This document shows, one piece after another, positions 32,409-42,911 of a DNA stretch of 64,000 nt. Within the stretch, counting starts at the first letter, position 1. Each line of letters begins with the position of its first letter. The notes under the pieces were generated by a model. It was not told the DNA's origin. It saw only the letters and a list, made by a program, of their open reading frames with translations, and did not search any database. This stretch comes from Paenibacillus silvisoli. Lineage in GTDB: Bacteria; Bacillota; Bacilli; Paenibacillales; Paenibacillaceae. A program made the translations under genes and the position numbers. The stretch spans positions 5,684,501-5,748,500 of the forward strand of contig NZ_CP133017.1 in the NCBI RefSeq assembly GCF_030866765.1, written 5' to 3'.

Positions 32409-33680
32409 TTATTCCACCGTCAACAGCAATTTGTTGATTTCTTCGATGGCTTGAGGCGCGCGGATACCTGGGTTAGCGGCGAACAGATCGGACGACAGCA
32501 CCTCGAACTTGTCATTTTTCACGGCGGACAGGCTCTTCCAAGCCGGGTTCGTTTCAAATTGCTTCTTGAAGCTGGATTTCACTTCGGCTGCGTCGCCATG
32601 CGTGATGAAGAGAATGAGATCAGGGTTAGCGGCAACGACGCGCTCCAGGCTCAGCTCCGCATATTGCGGCATGCCGTCCATGCCTTTGAACGAAGAAGCG
32701 ACGTTCTTGCCTCCTGCAAGCTCAAGGAAGTTGCCGGGGTAGCTGGTAGGCAGCGCAACGACGAAGCTGCCGGGCGCGCCGTACACGATCAGCGTCTTCG
32801 GCTTCGCGGCAGGCTTCTTCAAGTCAGCCACTTGTTTGTTCATATCGGCGATAATTTGCGCAGCCTTCGATTCTTGGCCGAGAACTTTGCCGTACAGACG
32901 AATCGACGCTTGAATTTCCGAATACGAGTTGTGCGAGTTGAACATTACTTGAGCGCCCAGCTTCTCGATCGTCGCTTGCTGCGTCTTCAGCGAAGGGCTG
33001 GCGATGACCAGGTCCGGCTTCAGCGTGGCCAGCTTCTCGAAGTTGATGCCGTGCGAGCTGCCCACTTCAGGCACGGATGCCGCGGCCGGCGGGAATACGT
33101 TGCCGATGGCAGTCGAACGGCCAACGACCGTGCCGCCCAGCGAATAAATGATTTCCGTATCGGACGAAGAGAGCGTTACGATGCGGCTCGGCTTCTTCTT
33201 CAGCGTGAAGGCACCCGCGCTGGTCGTTACCGTCATCGTGCTGTTGATCGCAACGGAACTCAAGCTCTTATTGTAGGTAACCCATTTGCCGAAAGCTTCG
33301 GAGATGAGACGGAGCGGCACGTACGTTTTTCCTCCATCGATAAGAGGAGCGCTGTCGAGCGATTTAACCGCGCCGTTTATGTATGCGGATGTAGAACCGA
33401 CTGTAAGCTTAACGGTAACGTCGCCTTGAACGGCCGATACCGTTTTGTTGCTGGCGTTCCAAGTCGCTTTGCCGCCTAATGCTTTCACCAGGCTGCTGTA
33501 TGGCACGAGCGTTCTGCCGTTAATCACCTTCGGCGCAGCGTCGAGCGACACCGACTTCCCATCAAGCGTAACTTTAATTGGTGTACCCGCTGCTTGCGCG
33601 GTTTGGCCTGCGCCAGCCGCCAGCGGAGCAAGCAGCACCGCTGCAGCCAAGAATGAACGCGATAATACCTTCGAAAACAC
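32409..33680 (-). CDS. Heme/siderophore-binding protein with copper-amine-oxidase N-domain
   Basis: A 423-residue exported protein from GTG 33680 (AGGGGG eight bases upstream). Signal peptide MFSKVLSRSFLAAAVLLAPL. Residues about 30-140 are a copper amine oxidase N-terminal-like module (GRTLVPYSSLVKALGGKATW, GGKTYVPLRLISEAFG). Residues about 150-420 are a BtuF/FepB-like periplasmic-binding fold (SRIVTLSSSDTEIIYSLGGT, VPEVGSSHGINFEKLATLKP). It has no lipobox, so the N-module may hold it at the wall or membrane instead of a lipid. Heme is the best guess for the ligand, from the IsdG-type neighbour. Two Fur boxes lie before it. Confidence 0.85.
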   Translation of the reverse strand: MFSKVLSRSFLAAAVLLAPLAAGAGQTAQAAGTPIKVTLDGKSVSLDAAPKVINGRTLVPYSSLVKALGGKATWNASNKTVSAVQGDVTVKLTVGSTSAYINGAVKSLDSAPLIDGGKTYVPLRLISEAFGKWVTYNKSLSSVAINSTMTVTTSAGAFTLKKKPSRIVTLSSSDTEIIYSLGGTVVGRSTAIGNVFPPAAASVPEVGSSHGINFEKLATLKPDLVIASPSLKTQQATIEKLGAQVMFNSHNSYSEIQASIRLYGKVLGQESKAAQIIADMNKQVADLKKPAAKPKTLIVYGAPGSFVVALPTSYPGNFLELAGGKNVASSFKGMDGMPQYAELSLERVVAANPDLILFITHGDAAEVKSSFKKQFETNPAWKSLSAVKNDKFEVLSSDLFAANPGIRAPQAIEEINKLLLTVE

Positions 33681-33703
33681 AAAACCAGCCCCCTGAGTAA
33701 TAA

Positions 33704-33718
33704 TGAGAATCAATATCA
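33704..33718 (-). promoter_or_regulatory. Fur box, start-proximal
   Basis: TGAGAATCAATATCA fits the 7-1-7 Fur consensus TGATAATNATTATCA at 13 of 15 positions (counting N as matched). It lies 23 bases before the GTG start of the binding-protein gene. Confidence 0.8.
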
Positions 33719-33740
33719 ATTAATACATCTCATGTTAATC

Positions 33741-33759
33741 GATAATGATTCTCATTGTC
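33741..33759 (-). promoter_or_regulatory. Fur box, promoter-proximal
   Basis: GATAATGATTCTCATTGTC matches the 19-base Fur consensus GATAATGATAATCATTATC at 16 of 19 positions. Together with the other box it makes iron-repressed expression of the four-gene operon very likely. Confidence 0.9.
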
Positions 33760-33773
33760 AACGAAAATCTAAT

Positions 33774-33815
33774 AAAAAAAGGGAAAAAAACGCATAGTCG
33801 CGCTTTTCCCTTTTT
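33774..33815 (-). terminator. Terminator of the first chemoreceptor gene
   Basis: GGGAAAA pairs with TTTTCCC and the A and T runs extend the stem in both directions around a short GC-containing loop; on the minus strand a T-run follows. It is the boundary between the chemoreceptor gene and the Fur-controlled promoter. Confidence 0.75.
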
Positions 33816-33843
33816 CTTACCGCTATATTAGCCTCGTTCGAGC

Positions 33844-35319
33844 CTACTGTTCCGCCAAACCGCGGATCGCCGCATCGTTTTTGGAAATGCTCTCCACGAT
33901 CCGTTTGTTTTGGCTGACCAGCGTATCCACGGAGGCGCTAAGCTGCTGGATCGCCGCGCTCGACTCTTCGTTAACGGACGTAAGCGCCAGCGTTTCTCCC
34001 TGAATATGAGCAATCGAGCCGTTTATCGTTTGCACGTCGGCAAGCAGCGCGCTCCAACGGTCGCCAAGGCCGAGCATGGAGGCGTTGATATCGTCGAACG
34101 CCCGCTGCGTACCGGTTGTCATCTCGCCGTTATTCCTCATCTGTTTGCGGATGGCTTCCATCCGTTCGCTCGCCGACTTCGCGCGGGATTGGACATGAAC
34201 CAGATTATGCGAGATGTTGACCGCCGACTTCGCGCTGGATTCCGCCAGCTTGCGGATTTCGCTTGCCACGACGGAGAAGCCTTGCCCGTGCTCGCCTGCC
34301 CGCGCCGCTTCAATGCTGGCATTGAGAGAAAGCAGTCCCGTCTGAGCCGCGATCTCGTGAACGGCTGCGTTGAAAGCTGTCACTTCGTCGATCGCCCGGG
34401 CCAATTCAGCCATTTCGCCTGCCATCGCATCTACCGTTTGCCGTACCGTTTCGAACGATTGCGTAAGTCCGCCTACCGTCTCTTGACCGTCTGCCGTGCT
34501 CCTGCGTCCGGCATCCAAATGCTGCTGAAGCACATCCATCGAACGCAAAATATATTGGATGCGCTCGCCCGCGCTGCCGATCGCTTCCTGAATCGAAACC
34601 GTCGACTCCAGCTGTGCCGACGTGCCGACCGCCATCTCGCGGAAAGCCTCGCTCATTTCCGATAAGGACTGGTTGTTGGTGTCGCTCTCCTGCGCGATGC
34701 CCGCCATATTGCCGGAGATGACGGAGACGCTGCCGCGCAGCGATTCCTCGGATGCCTTCTGTGCCGATAGCAGCTGATCCGTTTGCTGCTGGAGCCTCGT
34801 AATATTGCCGAAAAGAGTTTTCCCCACGCGCTGCATCATGAACAGCAAGACCGCAAAAACGAGGTACCAATAGAAAATCGCGATTAAGTTGTTGGACGAA
34901 AGCGGAATTTCATCCGTATAGCGGATGACGAAATACACATTAATGGCGAACCCCGTGAGGAAGGATACCGCCAGTATCGGCAGCCGCATATAGATGGCTC
35001 CGACAAGGAGGATATACATGGTGCCAAGGACGCTTAATTGGCCCGGCGAGTAGCTGATCAGCTGAAGCGTCACCGCCGCCTGCCCGGCAATAGGCAGATA
35101 ACCGGCCCATTCGCTCCATAGCCTCCGGTAGTACGCAAAGCCGAATAGGCCAAGCTGCAGCAGCAGCGTCAGCACTAAAAAGATCTTATTGTTCATCGGT
35201 ACGCTAAGTTTGGCTAAAGCGAGCAAACCGAAAATAAGGTTGATAATCGTGACCTGCAAAACAATGCGATGCTTCAGTCTCAAATCCTGTTCCATGACCT
35301 GCTTAATACTCTCGTTCAT
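33844..35319 (-). CDS. Chemoreceptor with integral membrane sensor and no HAMP
   Basis: A 491-residue protein from ATG 35319 (AGAAGGAGG upstream). The first 170 residues hold about six membrane helices ([40 protein letters not shown]) with no external domain and no HAMP. The last 300 residues are a methyl-accepting signalling domain; the hairpin tip contains [20 protein letters not shown] and [16 protein letters not shown]. It may sense something in or near the membrane. Chemotaxis genes are not adjacent, so it depends on CheA/CheW coded elsewhere. Confidence 0.88.
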   Translation of the reverse strand: MNESIKQVMEQDLRLKHRIVLQVTIINLIFGLLALAKLSVPMNNKIFLVLTLLLQLGLFGFAYYRRLWSEWAGYLPIAGQAAVTLQLISYSPGQLSVLGTMYILLVGAIYMRLPILAVSFLTGFAINVYFVIRYTDEIPLSSNNLIAIFYWYLVFAVLLFMMQRVGKTLFGNITRLQQQTDQLLSAQKASEESLRGSVSVISGNMAGIAQESDTNNQSLSEMSEAFREMAVGTSAQLESTVSIQEAIGSAGERIQYILRSMDVLQQHLDAGRRSTADGQETVGGLTQSFETVRQTVDAMAGEMAELARAIDEVTAFNAAVHEIAAQTGLLSLNASIEAARAGEHGQGFSVVASEIRKLAESSAKSAVNISHNLVHVQSRAKSASERMEAIRKQMRNNGEMTTGTQRAFDDINASMLGLGDRWSALLADVQTINGSIAHIQGETLALTSVNEESSAAIQQLSASVDTLVSQNKRIVESISKNDAAIRGLAEQ

Positions 35320-35601
35320 TGCTTCAAGCCTCCTTCTGGTTTGCATCCAGTATGAAGGATAAATGTTCGATTAGTTTTGGCCTGAATGTTATGAAATCGT
35401 TTGATTCTCCATGCATGGACCGCATTTCATGGAAAAATCCGGCCGATCCCGCTCGCACTTTCCTAGCAATTCGCAGCCAAGCGGCCGGAAAGCATTCCAA
35501 AACCATACACAAATCAAATAGTTTTTCCCCATTTGTTTTAACATTTTGCTTGTATCGTTAGTAGCAGACGGACCAAATCGTACGATACAGGAGTGAAACT
35601 T

Positions 35602-37173
35602 GTGAAATTATCGATCCGCACTAAACTGATGTCCAGCTTTCTCGCTATTCTCCTCCTTCTGACCGGGATCGGGATTCTTGCGATCGTTGAAATGGGGTCG
35701 CTCCAAAAATCCAGCTCGGTCGTGCAGACCAACTGGCTGCCGAGCTTGAACAGAATCGGCGTCATTAAGGACCACTTCATGGAGATCCGCGTGAACATCA
35801 ACAAAATCAACATGGAAACCAATCCGGCCGAAATGGATAATATCGCGAATACCATTACGGATAATATGAATCTCGTGAACGGCGGACTCGACGACTACGA
35901 ACACCTGGTACTACCAGGGGAAGAGAGAGAGATCTACGACTCCCTGCGAGCGAATATGAACGCCTACTTCGAGCTGCTTCCGCCAATCATTCAATCGAGG
36001 AAGGACAATCAGCCCGAGAAGGGCTATGAGCTGGTAAAAGCGCAAACGCCGACACGGAAAAAAGTATCGGATGATTTCGACCGCTGGATCGTGCTCAATA
36101 ACGAAGGCGTAGCCGCGGAGGTAGACAGCGCGGCTCGCACGAATCAAGTCGGCAAATCGCTGATTATCGGCTTTGGCTTCTTCGCGGTGGCGGTAGGCAT
36201 CGCTTTGGCGCTGGTGATCTCCGAAACGATGGTTAGAGCCATTCGTTCCATCCTGAATGTAGCCACGAAAGCCGCTAAAGGCGATCTGCGCGATCAAGCC
36301 TCCACGAAAAGCAAGGACGAGCTCGGCACGCTCGCGGTCGCTTTCAACGACATGATGGACAATTTGCGACAGCTCATCAGCCAGACGGTATCGTCTGCGC
36401 AGAGCGTAGCGGCGGCCTCGGAAGAGATTTCGGCAACGACGGAGGAAATCGCCAAGGGCAGCACGGAGCAGGCGGAATCGGCACAGGTGATCAGCGAATT
36501 GGTGCGCGAAATGTCGGTTGCGGTTAACGACGTGGCGAATAAAGCGTCCATCGTGGCCGAGCTCTCCGACCAGACCAAACGCGGCGCCGAAGACGGCAGC
36601 GATACGGTCAGCGCCTCCGTGCAGAGCATGGAGAACTTGTCCTCCCAGATGAAGCTGCTCGAGAAAGACTCGCAGAAGATCGGTCAAATTATCGAAGTCA
36701 TCGACGAAATTTCCGAGCAGACCAATCTGCTGGCGTTGAATGCGGCCATCGAGGCGGCAAGAGCCGGCGATCAAGGCCGCGGCTTCGCGGTCGTCGCCGA
36801 CGAGGTGCGCAAGCTCGCCGAGCGCAGCAGCGAGGCGACGCAGCAGATCGCCGAGATCATCAAAGGCATGCAGCACAATACGGACCAAAGTCTCCGGGCG
36901 ATGGAGCATGCTACCGTTCAGACGTCGAGAACGGGACAGACGTTCGAGAGCATCGTGCGCATGGTTTCGCAGACGGCGGACCAAGTAACGGAAATCGCCG
37001 CGGCCAGCGAACAGCAAGCGGCGCAGTCATCGGAGGTTATGCGCGCCGTCGAAACGATCGCGGCGGCAAGCGAAGAATCCGCGGCGGCGGCGGAAGAAAC
37101 GGCAAGCTCCTCGCAGACGCTTGCGCATCTCTCGGAAGAGCTCAACAAAAATATCAATTTCTTTAAAGTGTAA
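35602..37173 (+). CDS. Methyl-accepting chemotaxis protein with 4-helix bundle sensor
   Basis: A 523-residue receptor. The GTG at 35602 is chosen because CAGGAG stands eight bases before it. Layout: membrane helix near residues 7-30, an external four-helix-bundle (4HB_MCP type) region to about 185, a second helix ([19 protein letters not shown]), HAMP, and a methylation/signalling domain with the tip [20 protein letters not shown] and [17 protein letters not shown]. It begins 282 bases from the oppositely directed receptor, so the two are divergent. Confidence 0.92.
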   Translation: MKLSIRTKLMSSFLAILLLLTGIGILAIVEMGSLQKSSSVVQTNWLPSLNRIGVIKDHFMEIRVNINKINMETNPAEMDNIANTITDNMNLVNGGLDDYEHLVLPGEEREIYDSLRANMNAYFELLPPIIQSRKDNQPEKGYELVKAQTPTRKKVSDDFDRWIVLNNEGVAAEVDSAARTNQVGKSLIIGFGFFAVAVGIALALVISETMVRAIRSILNVATKAAKGDLRDQASTKSKDELGTLAVAFNDMMDNLRQLISQTVSSAQSVAAASEEISATTEEIAKGSTEQAESAQVISELVREMSVAVNDVANKASIVAELSDQTKRGAEDGSDTVSASVQSMENLSSQMKLLEKDSQKIGQIIEVIDEISEQTNLLALNAAIEAARAGDQGRGFAVVADEVRKLAERSSEATQQIAEIIKGMQHNTDQSLRAMEHATVQTSRTGQTFESIVRMVSQTADQVTEIAAASEQQAAQSSEVMRAVETIAAASEESAAAAEETASSSQTLAHLSEELNKNINFFKV

Positions 37174-37183
37174 GCAACATATG

Positions 37184-37213
37184 AAAGCCGGCTGCGGAAT
37201 GCAGCCGGCTTTT
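37184..37213. terminator. Terminator between chemoreceptor and GH5 gene
   Basis: AAAGCCGGCTGC and GCAGCCGGCTTT are perfect 12-base complements around a five-base loop with T-runs on both sides, so it can serve both convergent genes. Confidence 0.93.
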
Positions 37214-37221
37214 CTTATGTT

Positions 37222-40200
37222 CTATAAATTGTGCAGCAGGTTGATGACCGCTTGCACCGCCTCTGCCCGCGTCGCGACGCCAAGCGGCTCGAACCGGCCG
37301 CCGGATCCCTTCATGAAGCCGGACGCGGCAGCTTGCGCTACGGCTTCCTTTGCCCATGAGGCAATGTCGGCCGCATCGGCGAACAGCTGCGAATCTTGCG
37401 CGGGAGGTGCAGCGGCCTCCTGCCCGCCGCCGGCAAATGCCCGCGCCCGAACCAGCAGAGCGGCCATTTCCTGTCTGCTGATCGTCGCTTGCGGGGCAAA
37501 CGACGCATCGGTTCTGCCCTGAATCAAGCCATGCTCGTAAGCCGCGGTTACGGCAGCTGCATACCACGCATCGGGCGCGACATCGGCGAAGGCAAGCTTC
37601 GTGCCGCCGGACGCGTTCAGCTGCAGGGCGTTCACGAGCATCTGCACGAATTGCGCGCGGCTGACCGGCTGCTTCGGCGCGAACGTGGTGCCGTCTATGC
37701 CCTGCACCAGATGGCGCGCCGCCGCCTCGGATACGGCGTCAAACGCCCAATGCGAGGACGGCACATCCGCAAATGCTTTCGCATAGGCCATGACCGCGTA
37801 AACGCTGAAATGATGGAGCGGTGCCGTAATGGCCGCCGCCTCTTCGTCGACCTGTCCGCCAACGTATTCCCAAGCGCCGGAAGCCGCATCGAAATAATAG
37901 ATGCCTAGCAGCTCCGAACGAACGGCCGGCTCGCTGGCTTGAATCGGCAGCGTGAGCAGGACCGGCTTCTCGAACGACGTCAACGCGGACCGCTTGCCGT
38001 CCTTCGTGACGATCGCCAGCTCCAGCCGGTAGACGTCTCCTTGCAGGCGGTACCCTTGCTGCGGCGAGTGAACCGCCTGATCGTCCGTCAGCTTCGCGAG
38101 CCGGAAGGACAAGACGGCTTCGCCCCGTGCCTGCGGCTCAACGAGCGCCAGCAGCTGCTTCACCACTTCCGGCGCTATGACAGTCGTGACGCCGCCCGCG
38201 CCGCTGACTTCCAGCGCTGCGCGGCCAAGCGGTTCGGTTAGACGAGCCGGAATCAGCAGCTCGCTCTTCCCTGCTTGCAGCGTAACGGAGATCTTGCCGT
38301 CCGTTGCGGCCGCCTGCAAATCGCCGGCACCCAGCACCTGCTGCTCAGGCTGAGCGGGCTCCGGCAACGGCGGCACAACGACGTACCCGCCGCCATCGCT
38401 CGGATCCGGCTCATCCGCCGCTTGATAAACGCCGATGGAATCCACATACAGCGTGCCGTCCCCGACCGGCCCCTCGCCTTGGTTAATATAGAGCGAGAAC
38501 TCCGCAACGGCGCCGAGATCGATCGTGCCATTGCCCTTCGTATTCCAAGGCGCATGCACGAATTCGGCGAACGGGAGCTTCAAGACGCCGGCTTCCGTCC
38601 CGCTGAGTACGCGGTAAGCCTCCCATGCCTCGCCATCCGGTTCGATGAACTGGATCGTAAGCTTGCGGCCCGAGCCGTCCGGAGTCAGCCAGAAGGAAAG
38701 GCCGTCATAGCCCGACCACGACATGCCGTTCAAATTTTTGGTCATGCCGGCGAACGTAACGGCTTCCGTCAGCGTGTACGCGTAGCGAAGCCCGAATTTG
38801 CCCGCTTCCTTATGCTCGCTGTCCGGCGTCAGCGTAACCGGACCGCCCCACACATTGCTCGTATACGCCTTCTGGGCAAGCAGCTCGCCGCCGCCGTAAT
38901 AATCAAAGTTATCGATGACCGGGATGCTGGTCAGCTTCAGGTCATCTACGTATAGCACTTGGCTGCCGGCCGACCCGCTTCCCTTATTCACGTAGATGGA
39001 GTACTCCGCCATCGCACTCAAGGAGAGAACCCCATCGCCGCTAGACCACGGCGTGCGAGCAAAGCCGCTGAACGGCAGCTCATAGCGCATCCCCTCTGCC
39101 CCGGCTGGCATCACCTGCGCTTCCCAATAGTCGCCGTCGGCCTCTTTCAGCTGCACCGTCACGCCGTTGCCGGAGCCGTCCGCTTGCAGCCAGAGTCCGA
39201 GCGCGTTGCCGCCGGATGCCAAATTCATCCCGCCGCCGCTGCCGCTGAGCGAGCGGGTCACGCCGGCATAGCCTTTGTCGTCCGTCAGCGTATAGGCCAG
39301 CTTAAGCCCGTAATCGCCGTCGGATTTATGCGCGGCATCCAGACTAGCCGCGATTTCATCGCCGGCGCTGTTAGGAACATAGACGGAAGCCGCTTGCGCA
39401 TCCGAGCCCTGGTAATATTCGAAATTGTCGATTCCCGGCGTACGTGCCACTTGAATCGAATCCAAATACAGCGTTCCTTCCCCGGCCCCGCTGCCGCCTT
39501 TCTCCACGTAGAGCGAAAATTCCGCGATCGCGCCAAGGTCGATGACGCCGTTCACCGGCGCGTTCCAGCCCGGCCTGCCGAACGCATGGAACGGAATGTC
39601 GACGAGTCTTGCTTCATCGCCCGCCAAGCGCAGCTTGGCTTCCCAGTATTCGCCGCTCGCTTCCTTGAACTGCACCGTCAACCCGCGGTTCTGTCCGTCC
39701 GGCTTCACCCACAGCCGGATGCCGTTAGTGCCGCTCCAATCGATGCCGTCCATCGCCTTCGATACGCCCGCATACCCCTTCGCATCGGTAAGCGCGTAAT
39801 GCAGCCCTGCTCCATAGCCCTCGCTGCCGTCCTTCACATCGGGCGAGAGCGACAGCGTGATGGCATCGCCGCCGGAATTCGGCATGTAAGCCGCTTGAAG
39901 CCGCGCATTGTCGCCCTCATACGACCCAAAATCGTCGATGGTCGGAACGCGGTACAGCTTGATGCTGTCGACATAGACCGTATAGTCCGCCGGCGTTCCG
40001 TCCACGTAAAGCCCGAAGGACGTCACCTTGCCGGCGTCAATCGCGCCATTGCCCTGCGACGGGTGGCTGTCCTTCCACCACTGCGGAATGTAGAACCGGC
40101 TGAACGGCACCTGGATCAGCACCGGTTCGGTGCCGGACACCCGGACATCGGTTTTCCAAACCTCGCCCGCCGTATCCTGGCTCTCCGTAAACTGGAGCGT

Positions 40201-42882
40201 CACGCCCATATCGCGGCCGCCCGGCTGCACCCAGACCTGCATGCCGCTGTTGCCGGACCAGTCGGCATTATCGAGCGCCTTCTCCAAGCCGCCCCAGCCT
40301 TGGCTCATGTCCGTTTCCAGCTTCATCGCATAATCGCCATCGTTCTTGTGCGCGCCGTCCAAGGTGAGCGTTATCGCAGAGCCCGAAGAATTGACGGCAT
40401 ACTTGCCGCGCAGCGCCGAGCTGGAGCCGCTATAGCCCTCAAAGCTGTCGATCGCCTGGCTTTTCGTCAGCTCCGGCGGGGCTTCCAGCTTCTCGTCGCC
40501 GACGCCGATGGCCACGCGGCTGACCTGAGGGTTCCACGATTGATCCGCTTGGCTGAGCGGGAATTGGACGCGCAAGTAGCGCGTGCCCGCCGGCAGCGCG
40601 TACCCTGTATACTCGGTTCGCGTCCACCAGCCTTCGCCGCCTTTGCTCGCTTTGACCGCCGTGCCGTACTCCGTGAAATCCACGCCGTCGGCAGAAGTAA
40701 AGACCTTAAAGTCCTGCACGAGATAGGCGCTCGGATCCTGCCGCGCGTACGTGAGCAGCTTAAAGTAATTCATTTCGCCGCCCGTTTTGTATTGGAAGAA
40801 CGCCTCCGTATCCGAGCTGCGGACAAGCCGCTTGTTGTCGCCGCCGAAATAGGTGTCCGCTTGATCAGAGACGAAGCCGAGATTGGCGCTGCGGTCGTTC
40901 ATTTTGACGAAATTGTTCATGTCGTCGATGAGCACGCCGTTCGCCAATTCCGGACGCTGAATGGAATCCGGGAACGTGAGCGCGCCGCCATCGGTGCCGT
41001 ACTCGATTTCGGCTTCGCCCAGCTCCGAAGCGCTGTAATCGGCCGGGAATACGATCTTCACGAACTTCGCCGCCGGCGGGAGCGCGCCCGTATATTGAAT
41101 CCGGTGCCACGGGCCGCCGCTATCGGCCGCCGTCACGTCCAGCGCTTCGTACGCGACGCCATCCGCCGAAGTGAAGAACCGGTAGGAAGCATCCAGCTTA
41201 GCAGGGTCGACATACGCCGTCGCTTTCAGCCGCAGCCCCGTAACGGCGCCGCTCGCCGATGCCGGCAGCGCGTAAACGACGTACTGCTCCTGCGACGTCT
41301 CCAGCTGCTTGAAGCGCGCCGGATCGCCGCCGAACCGCGAAGGGTTCTTCGCGTCAAACTCCAAATCCGTCGTGTAGTCGTACAGCTTGGAGAAGTTCCT
41401 CATGTCGTCCTTGATGACGTGCTTAGCAACGACCGGGCCAACGGAAGCCGAATATTCGGACGCTCCCGACGCATTCCCGGCTTTCACCCGGTAATAGTAC
41501 GACGCGCCGGATACCGCGCTCGTATCATGAAACAGCTGCGTTTCGCCTTCGACCGCATCGGCCACGTCATCGCCGACAACCGTCCACGGCCCTTCCGCCG
41601 CATCGGTCCGTTCGACCGTATAGGCGCTGGCTCCTGCCGAGCCGAGCCACGAAATCGTCGACACCGAATCGATCGGAAGCAGCTGCGGCGCCTCCGGAAC
41701 CGGCAGCGGCGGCACCTCGTCGATGCCCCGGATCCCGTAGGCATGCTTGCTCAGCACGCGCAGCAGGTTCGTCTCGTCGAAGCCGTCGCCGGACGGGAAG
41801 CCCGGCCAGCGGTACGCGCCGTAGAAGACGCCGTCGCGGACGCTTTCGGTATGCGGGTAGAAGCCGCCGTCGCGGTTATGCATCCGCAGGCTCCAGATCA
41901 TCGCTCCGCTTACCCCGCTCTCCTCGACGATATTCAAGAAATCGTCGACCTGCGACGTCGGCTTGAAGCCGAACTCGCCGATGACGAACGCTTTCTTGCC
42001 GCGCGCCTTCGCCATATCTAGGTTCGTCTGCGCGCCGTAATCGGCGTAGTGGTCCGGGTAGTAATGGTTCGACACGATATCGATGTTCGGGTCGTTCAGC
42101 GACGCGTCGTCAATGCCGTATTTGCCGTCAATGACGAGGTGGTTCGCATCGATGCTCTTGATGTAAGCCGCGATGTCGCTGGTCCATCCGGAGGAAGCAG
42201 GCACCAGCTCGTTACCCGTCTCCCACGCCAGAATGGCGGGATCATCCTTATAAGCGACGCCGGTATAGCTGTTCACCCGGTTCAGTACATGCGCGATGAC
42301 CGACTTGAAATCGGCGATCAGCTGCGGGTCGCTCCAGAAGGCCGCTTCGCTTTTGCCGCGGAAAGCCGCATATTCCTTAATGCCGCCCTGCCATTGATAC
42401 TGATCGACGAACGGGATAATAATTCGCACGCCGTACTGATTGGCCAGCTGCAGCATTTTATCGAGCGCCTTGAAGACGTCTTCGTTAAACTGCAGCGGAC
42501 CGTCCGGCGCGGAAGGTCCCATGACCGCCCGCTCCTCCGTCGTGTCGTCCGCCTTCTTCACCGACAGGACATAGGGCCGCGTCACGGTGCCGCCCAGCTG
42601 AACGAGCGCCTTGAACGCATCCTCCTGCTCCCAAGCCGTCGGGATCCGCCAATAAATATCCTCGATCATGCTCAGCGTCGGCACGTTGGCCGAAATGAAC
42701 CGGAACGTATCGCCGCCGTCCTTCAGCGCATCGCCGTCCCTCGTAATGAAATGCTCGAAAACGGACGCGGCAGCCGGCGCTTCATCCGCCAATACCGGCC
42801 GAGGCACCGAAAATACCGATAAAAAAGATGACGCTGCAAGCACCAGGGTCATCAGGATAGGCATATAACGTTTGAAGAACAA
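37222..42882 (-). CDS. Giant surface-layer-anchored GH5 glycanase
   Basis: About 1,886 residues. A TTG at 42882 is chosen (GGGAGG eight bases upstream), giving the signal MFFKRYMPILMTLVLAASS. Order: GH5 catalytic domain (about 35-390) with acid/base Glu225 in WETGNEL and nucleophile Glu303 in IGEFGF; a fibronectin-III-like segment; two discoidin/galactose-binding-type regions (about 510-790); four modules of about 160 residues beginning IDxFxxY (such as DDFGSYEGDN, DNFEYYQGSD, DNFDYYGGGE), like CBM11-type binding domains; a Pro-rich joint; and three SLH domains (AFADVPSSHWAFD, AFADVAPDAWYAA, LFADAADIASWAK). It cuts a beta-glycan outside the cell, fixed to wall polymer. Last gene of the importer operon. 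Mannan is possible, but the substrate is unproven. Confidence 0.88.
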   Translation of the reverse strand: MFFKRYMPILMTLVLAASSFLSVFSVPRPVLADEAPAAASVFEHFITRDGDALKDGGDTFRFISANVPTLSMIEDIYWRIPTAWEQEDAFKALVQLGGTVTRPYVLSVKKADDTTEERAVMGPSAPDGPLQFNEDVFKALDKMLQLANQYGVRIIIPFVDQYQWQGGIKEYAAFRGKSEAAFWSDPQLIADFKSVIAHVLNRVNSYTGVAYKDDPAILAWETGNELVPASSGWTSDIAAYIKSIDANHLVIDGKYGIDDASLNDPNIDIVSNHYYPDHYADYGAQTNLDMAKARGKKAFVIGEFGFKPTSQVDDFLNIVEESGVSGAMIWSLRMHNRDGGFYPHTESVRDGVFYGAYRWPGFPSGDGFDETNLLRVLSKHAYGIRGIDEVPPLPVPEAPQLLPIDSVSTISWLGSAGASAYTVERTDAAEGPWTVVGDDVADAVEGETQLFHDTSAVSGASYYYRVKAGNASGASEYSASVGPVVAKHVIKDDMRNFSKLYDYTTDLEFDAKNPSRFGGDPARFKQLETSQEQYVVYALPASASGAVTGLRLKATAYVDPAKLDASYRFFTSADGVAYEALDVTAADSGGPWHRIQYTGALPPAAKFVKIVFPADYSASELGEAEIEYGTDGGALTFPDSIQRPELANGVLIDDMNNFVKMNDRSANLGFVSDQADTYFGGDNKRLVRSSDTEAFFQYKTGGEMNYFKLLTYARQDPSAYLVQDFKVFTSADGVDFTEYGTAVKASKGGEGWWTRTEYTGYALPAGTRYLRVQFPLSQADQSWNPQVSRVAIGVGDEKLEAPPELTKSQAIDSFEGYSGSSSALRGKYAVNSSGSAITLTLDGAHKNDGDYAMKLETDMSQGWGGLEKALDNADWSGNSGMQVWVQPGGRDMGVTLQFTESQDTAGEVWKTDVRVSGTEPVLIQVPFSRFYIPQWWKDSHPSQGNGAIDAGKVTSFGLYVDGTPADYTVYVDSIKLYRVPTIDDFGSYEGDNARLQAAYMPNSGGDAITLSLSPDVKDGSEGYGAGLHYALTDAKGYAGVSKAMDGIDWSGTNGIRLWVKPDGQNRGLTVQFKEASGEYWEAKLRLAGDEARLVDIPFHAFGRPGWNAPVNGVIDLGAIAEFSLYVEKGGSGAGEGTLYLDSIQVARTPGIDNFEYYQGSDAQAASVYVPNSAGDEIAASLDAAHKSDGDYGLKLAYTLTDDKGYAGVTRSLSGSGGGMNLASGGNALGLWLQADGSGNGVTVQLKEADGDYWEAQVMPAGAEGMRYELPFSGFARTPWSSGDGVLSLSAMAEYSIYVNKGSGSAGSQVLYVDDLKLTSIPVIDNFDYYGGGELLAQKAYTSNVWGGPVTLTPDSEHKEAGKFGLRYAYTLTEAVTFAGMTKNLNGMSWSGYDGLSFWLTPDGSGRKLTIQFIEPDGEAWEAYRVLSGTEAGVLKLPFAEFVHAPWNTKGNGTIDLGAVAEFSLYINQGEGPVGDGTLYVDSIGVYQAADEPDPSDGGGYVVVPPLPEPAQPEQQVLGAGDLQAAATDGKISVTLQAGKSELLIPARLTEPLGRAALEVSGAGGVTTVIAPEVVKQLLALVEPQARGEAVLSFRLAKLTDDQAVHSPQQGYRLQGDVYRLELAIVTKDGKRSALTSFEKPVLLTLPIQASEPAVRSELLGIYYFDAASGAWEYVGGQVDEEAAAITAPLHHFSVYAVMAYAKAFADVPSSHWAFDAVSEAAARHLVQGIDGTTFAPKQPVSRAQFVQMLVNALQLNASGGTKLAFADVAPDAWYAAAVTAAYEHGLIQGRTDASFAPQATISRQEMAALLVRARAFAGGGQEAAAPPAQDSQLFADAADIASWAKEAVAQAAASGFMKGSGGRFEPLGVATRAEAVQAVINLLHNL

Positions 42883-42911
42883 GATAAGTACCTCCCAAAC
42901 GTAGTTAGATT

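Noticed and set aside
38959-42021. A long plus-strand frame of 1,020 residues opposite the GH5 gene.
   Set aside because: It is a shadow of a GC-rich coding strand, extremely rich in Arg and with no domain. The GH5 frame has catalytic motifs, signal peptide and ribosome binding site.
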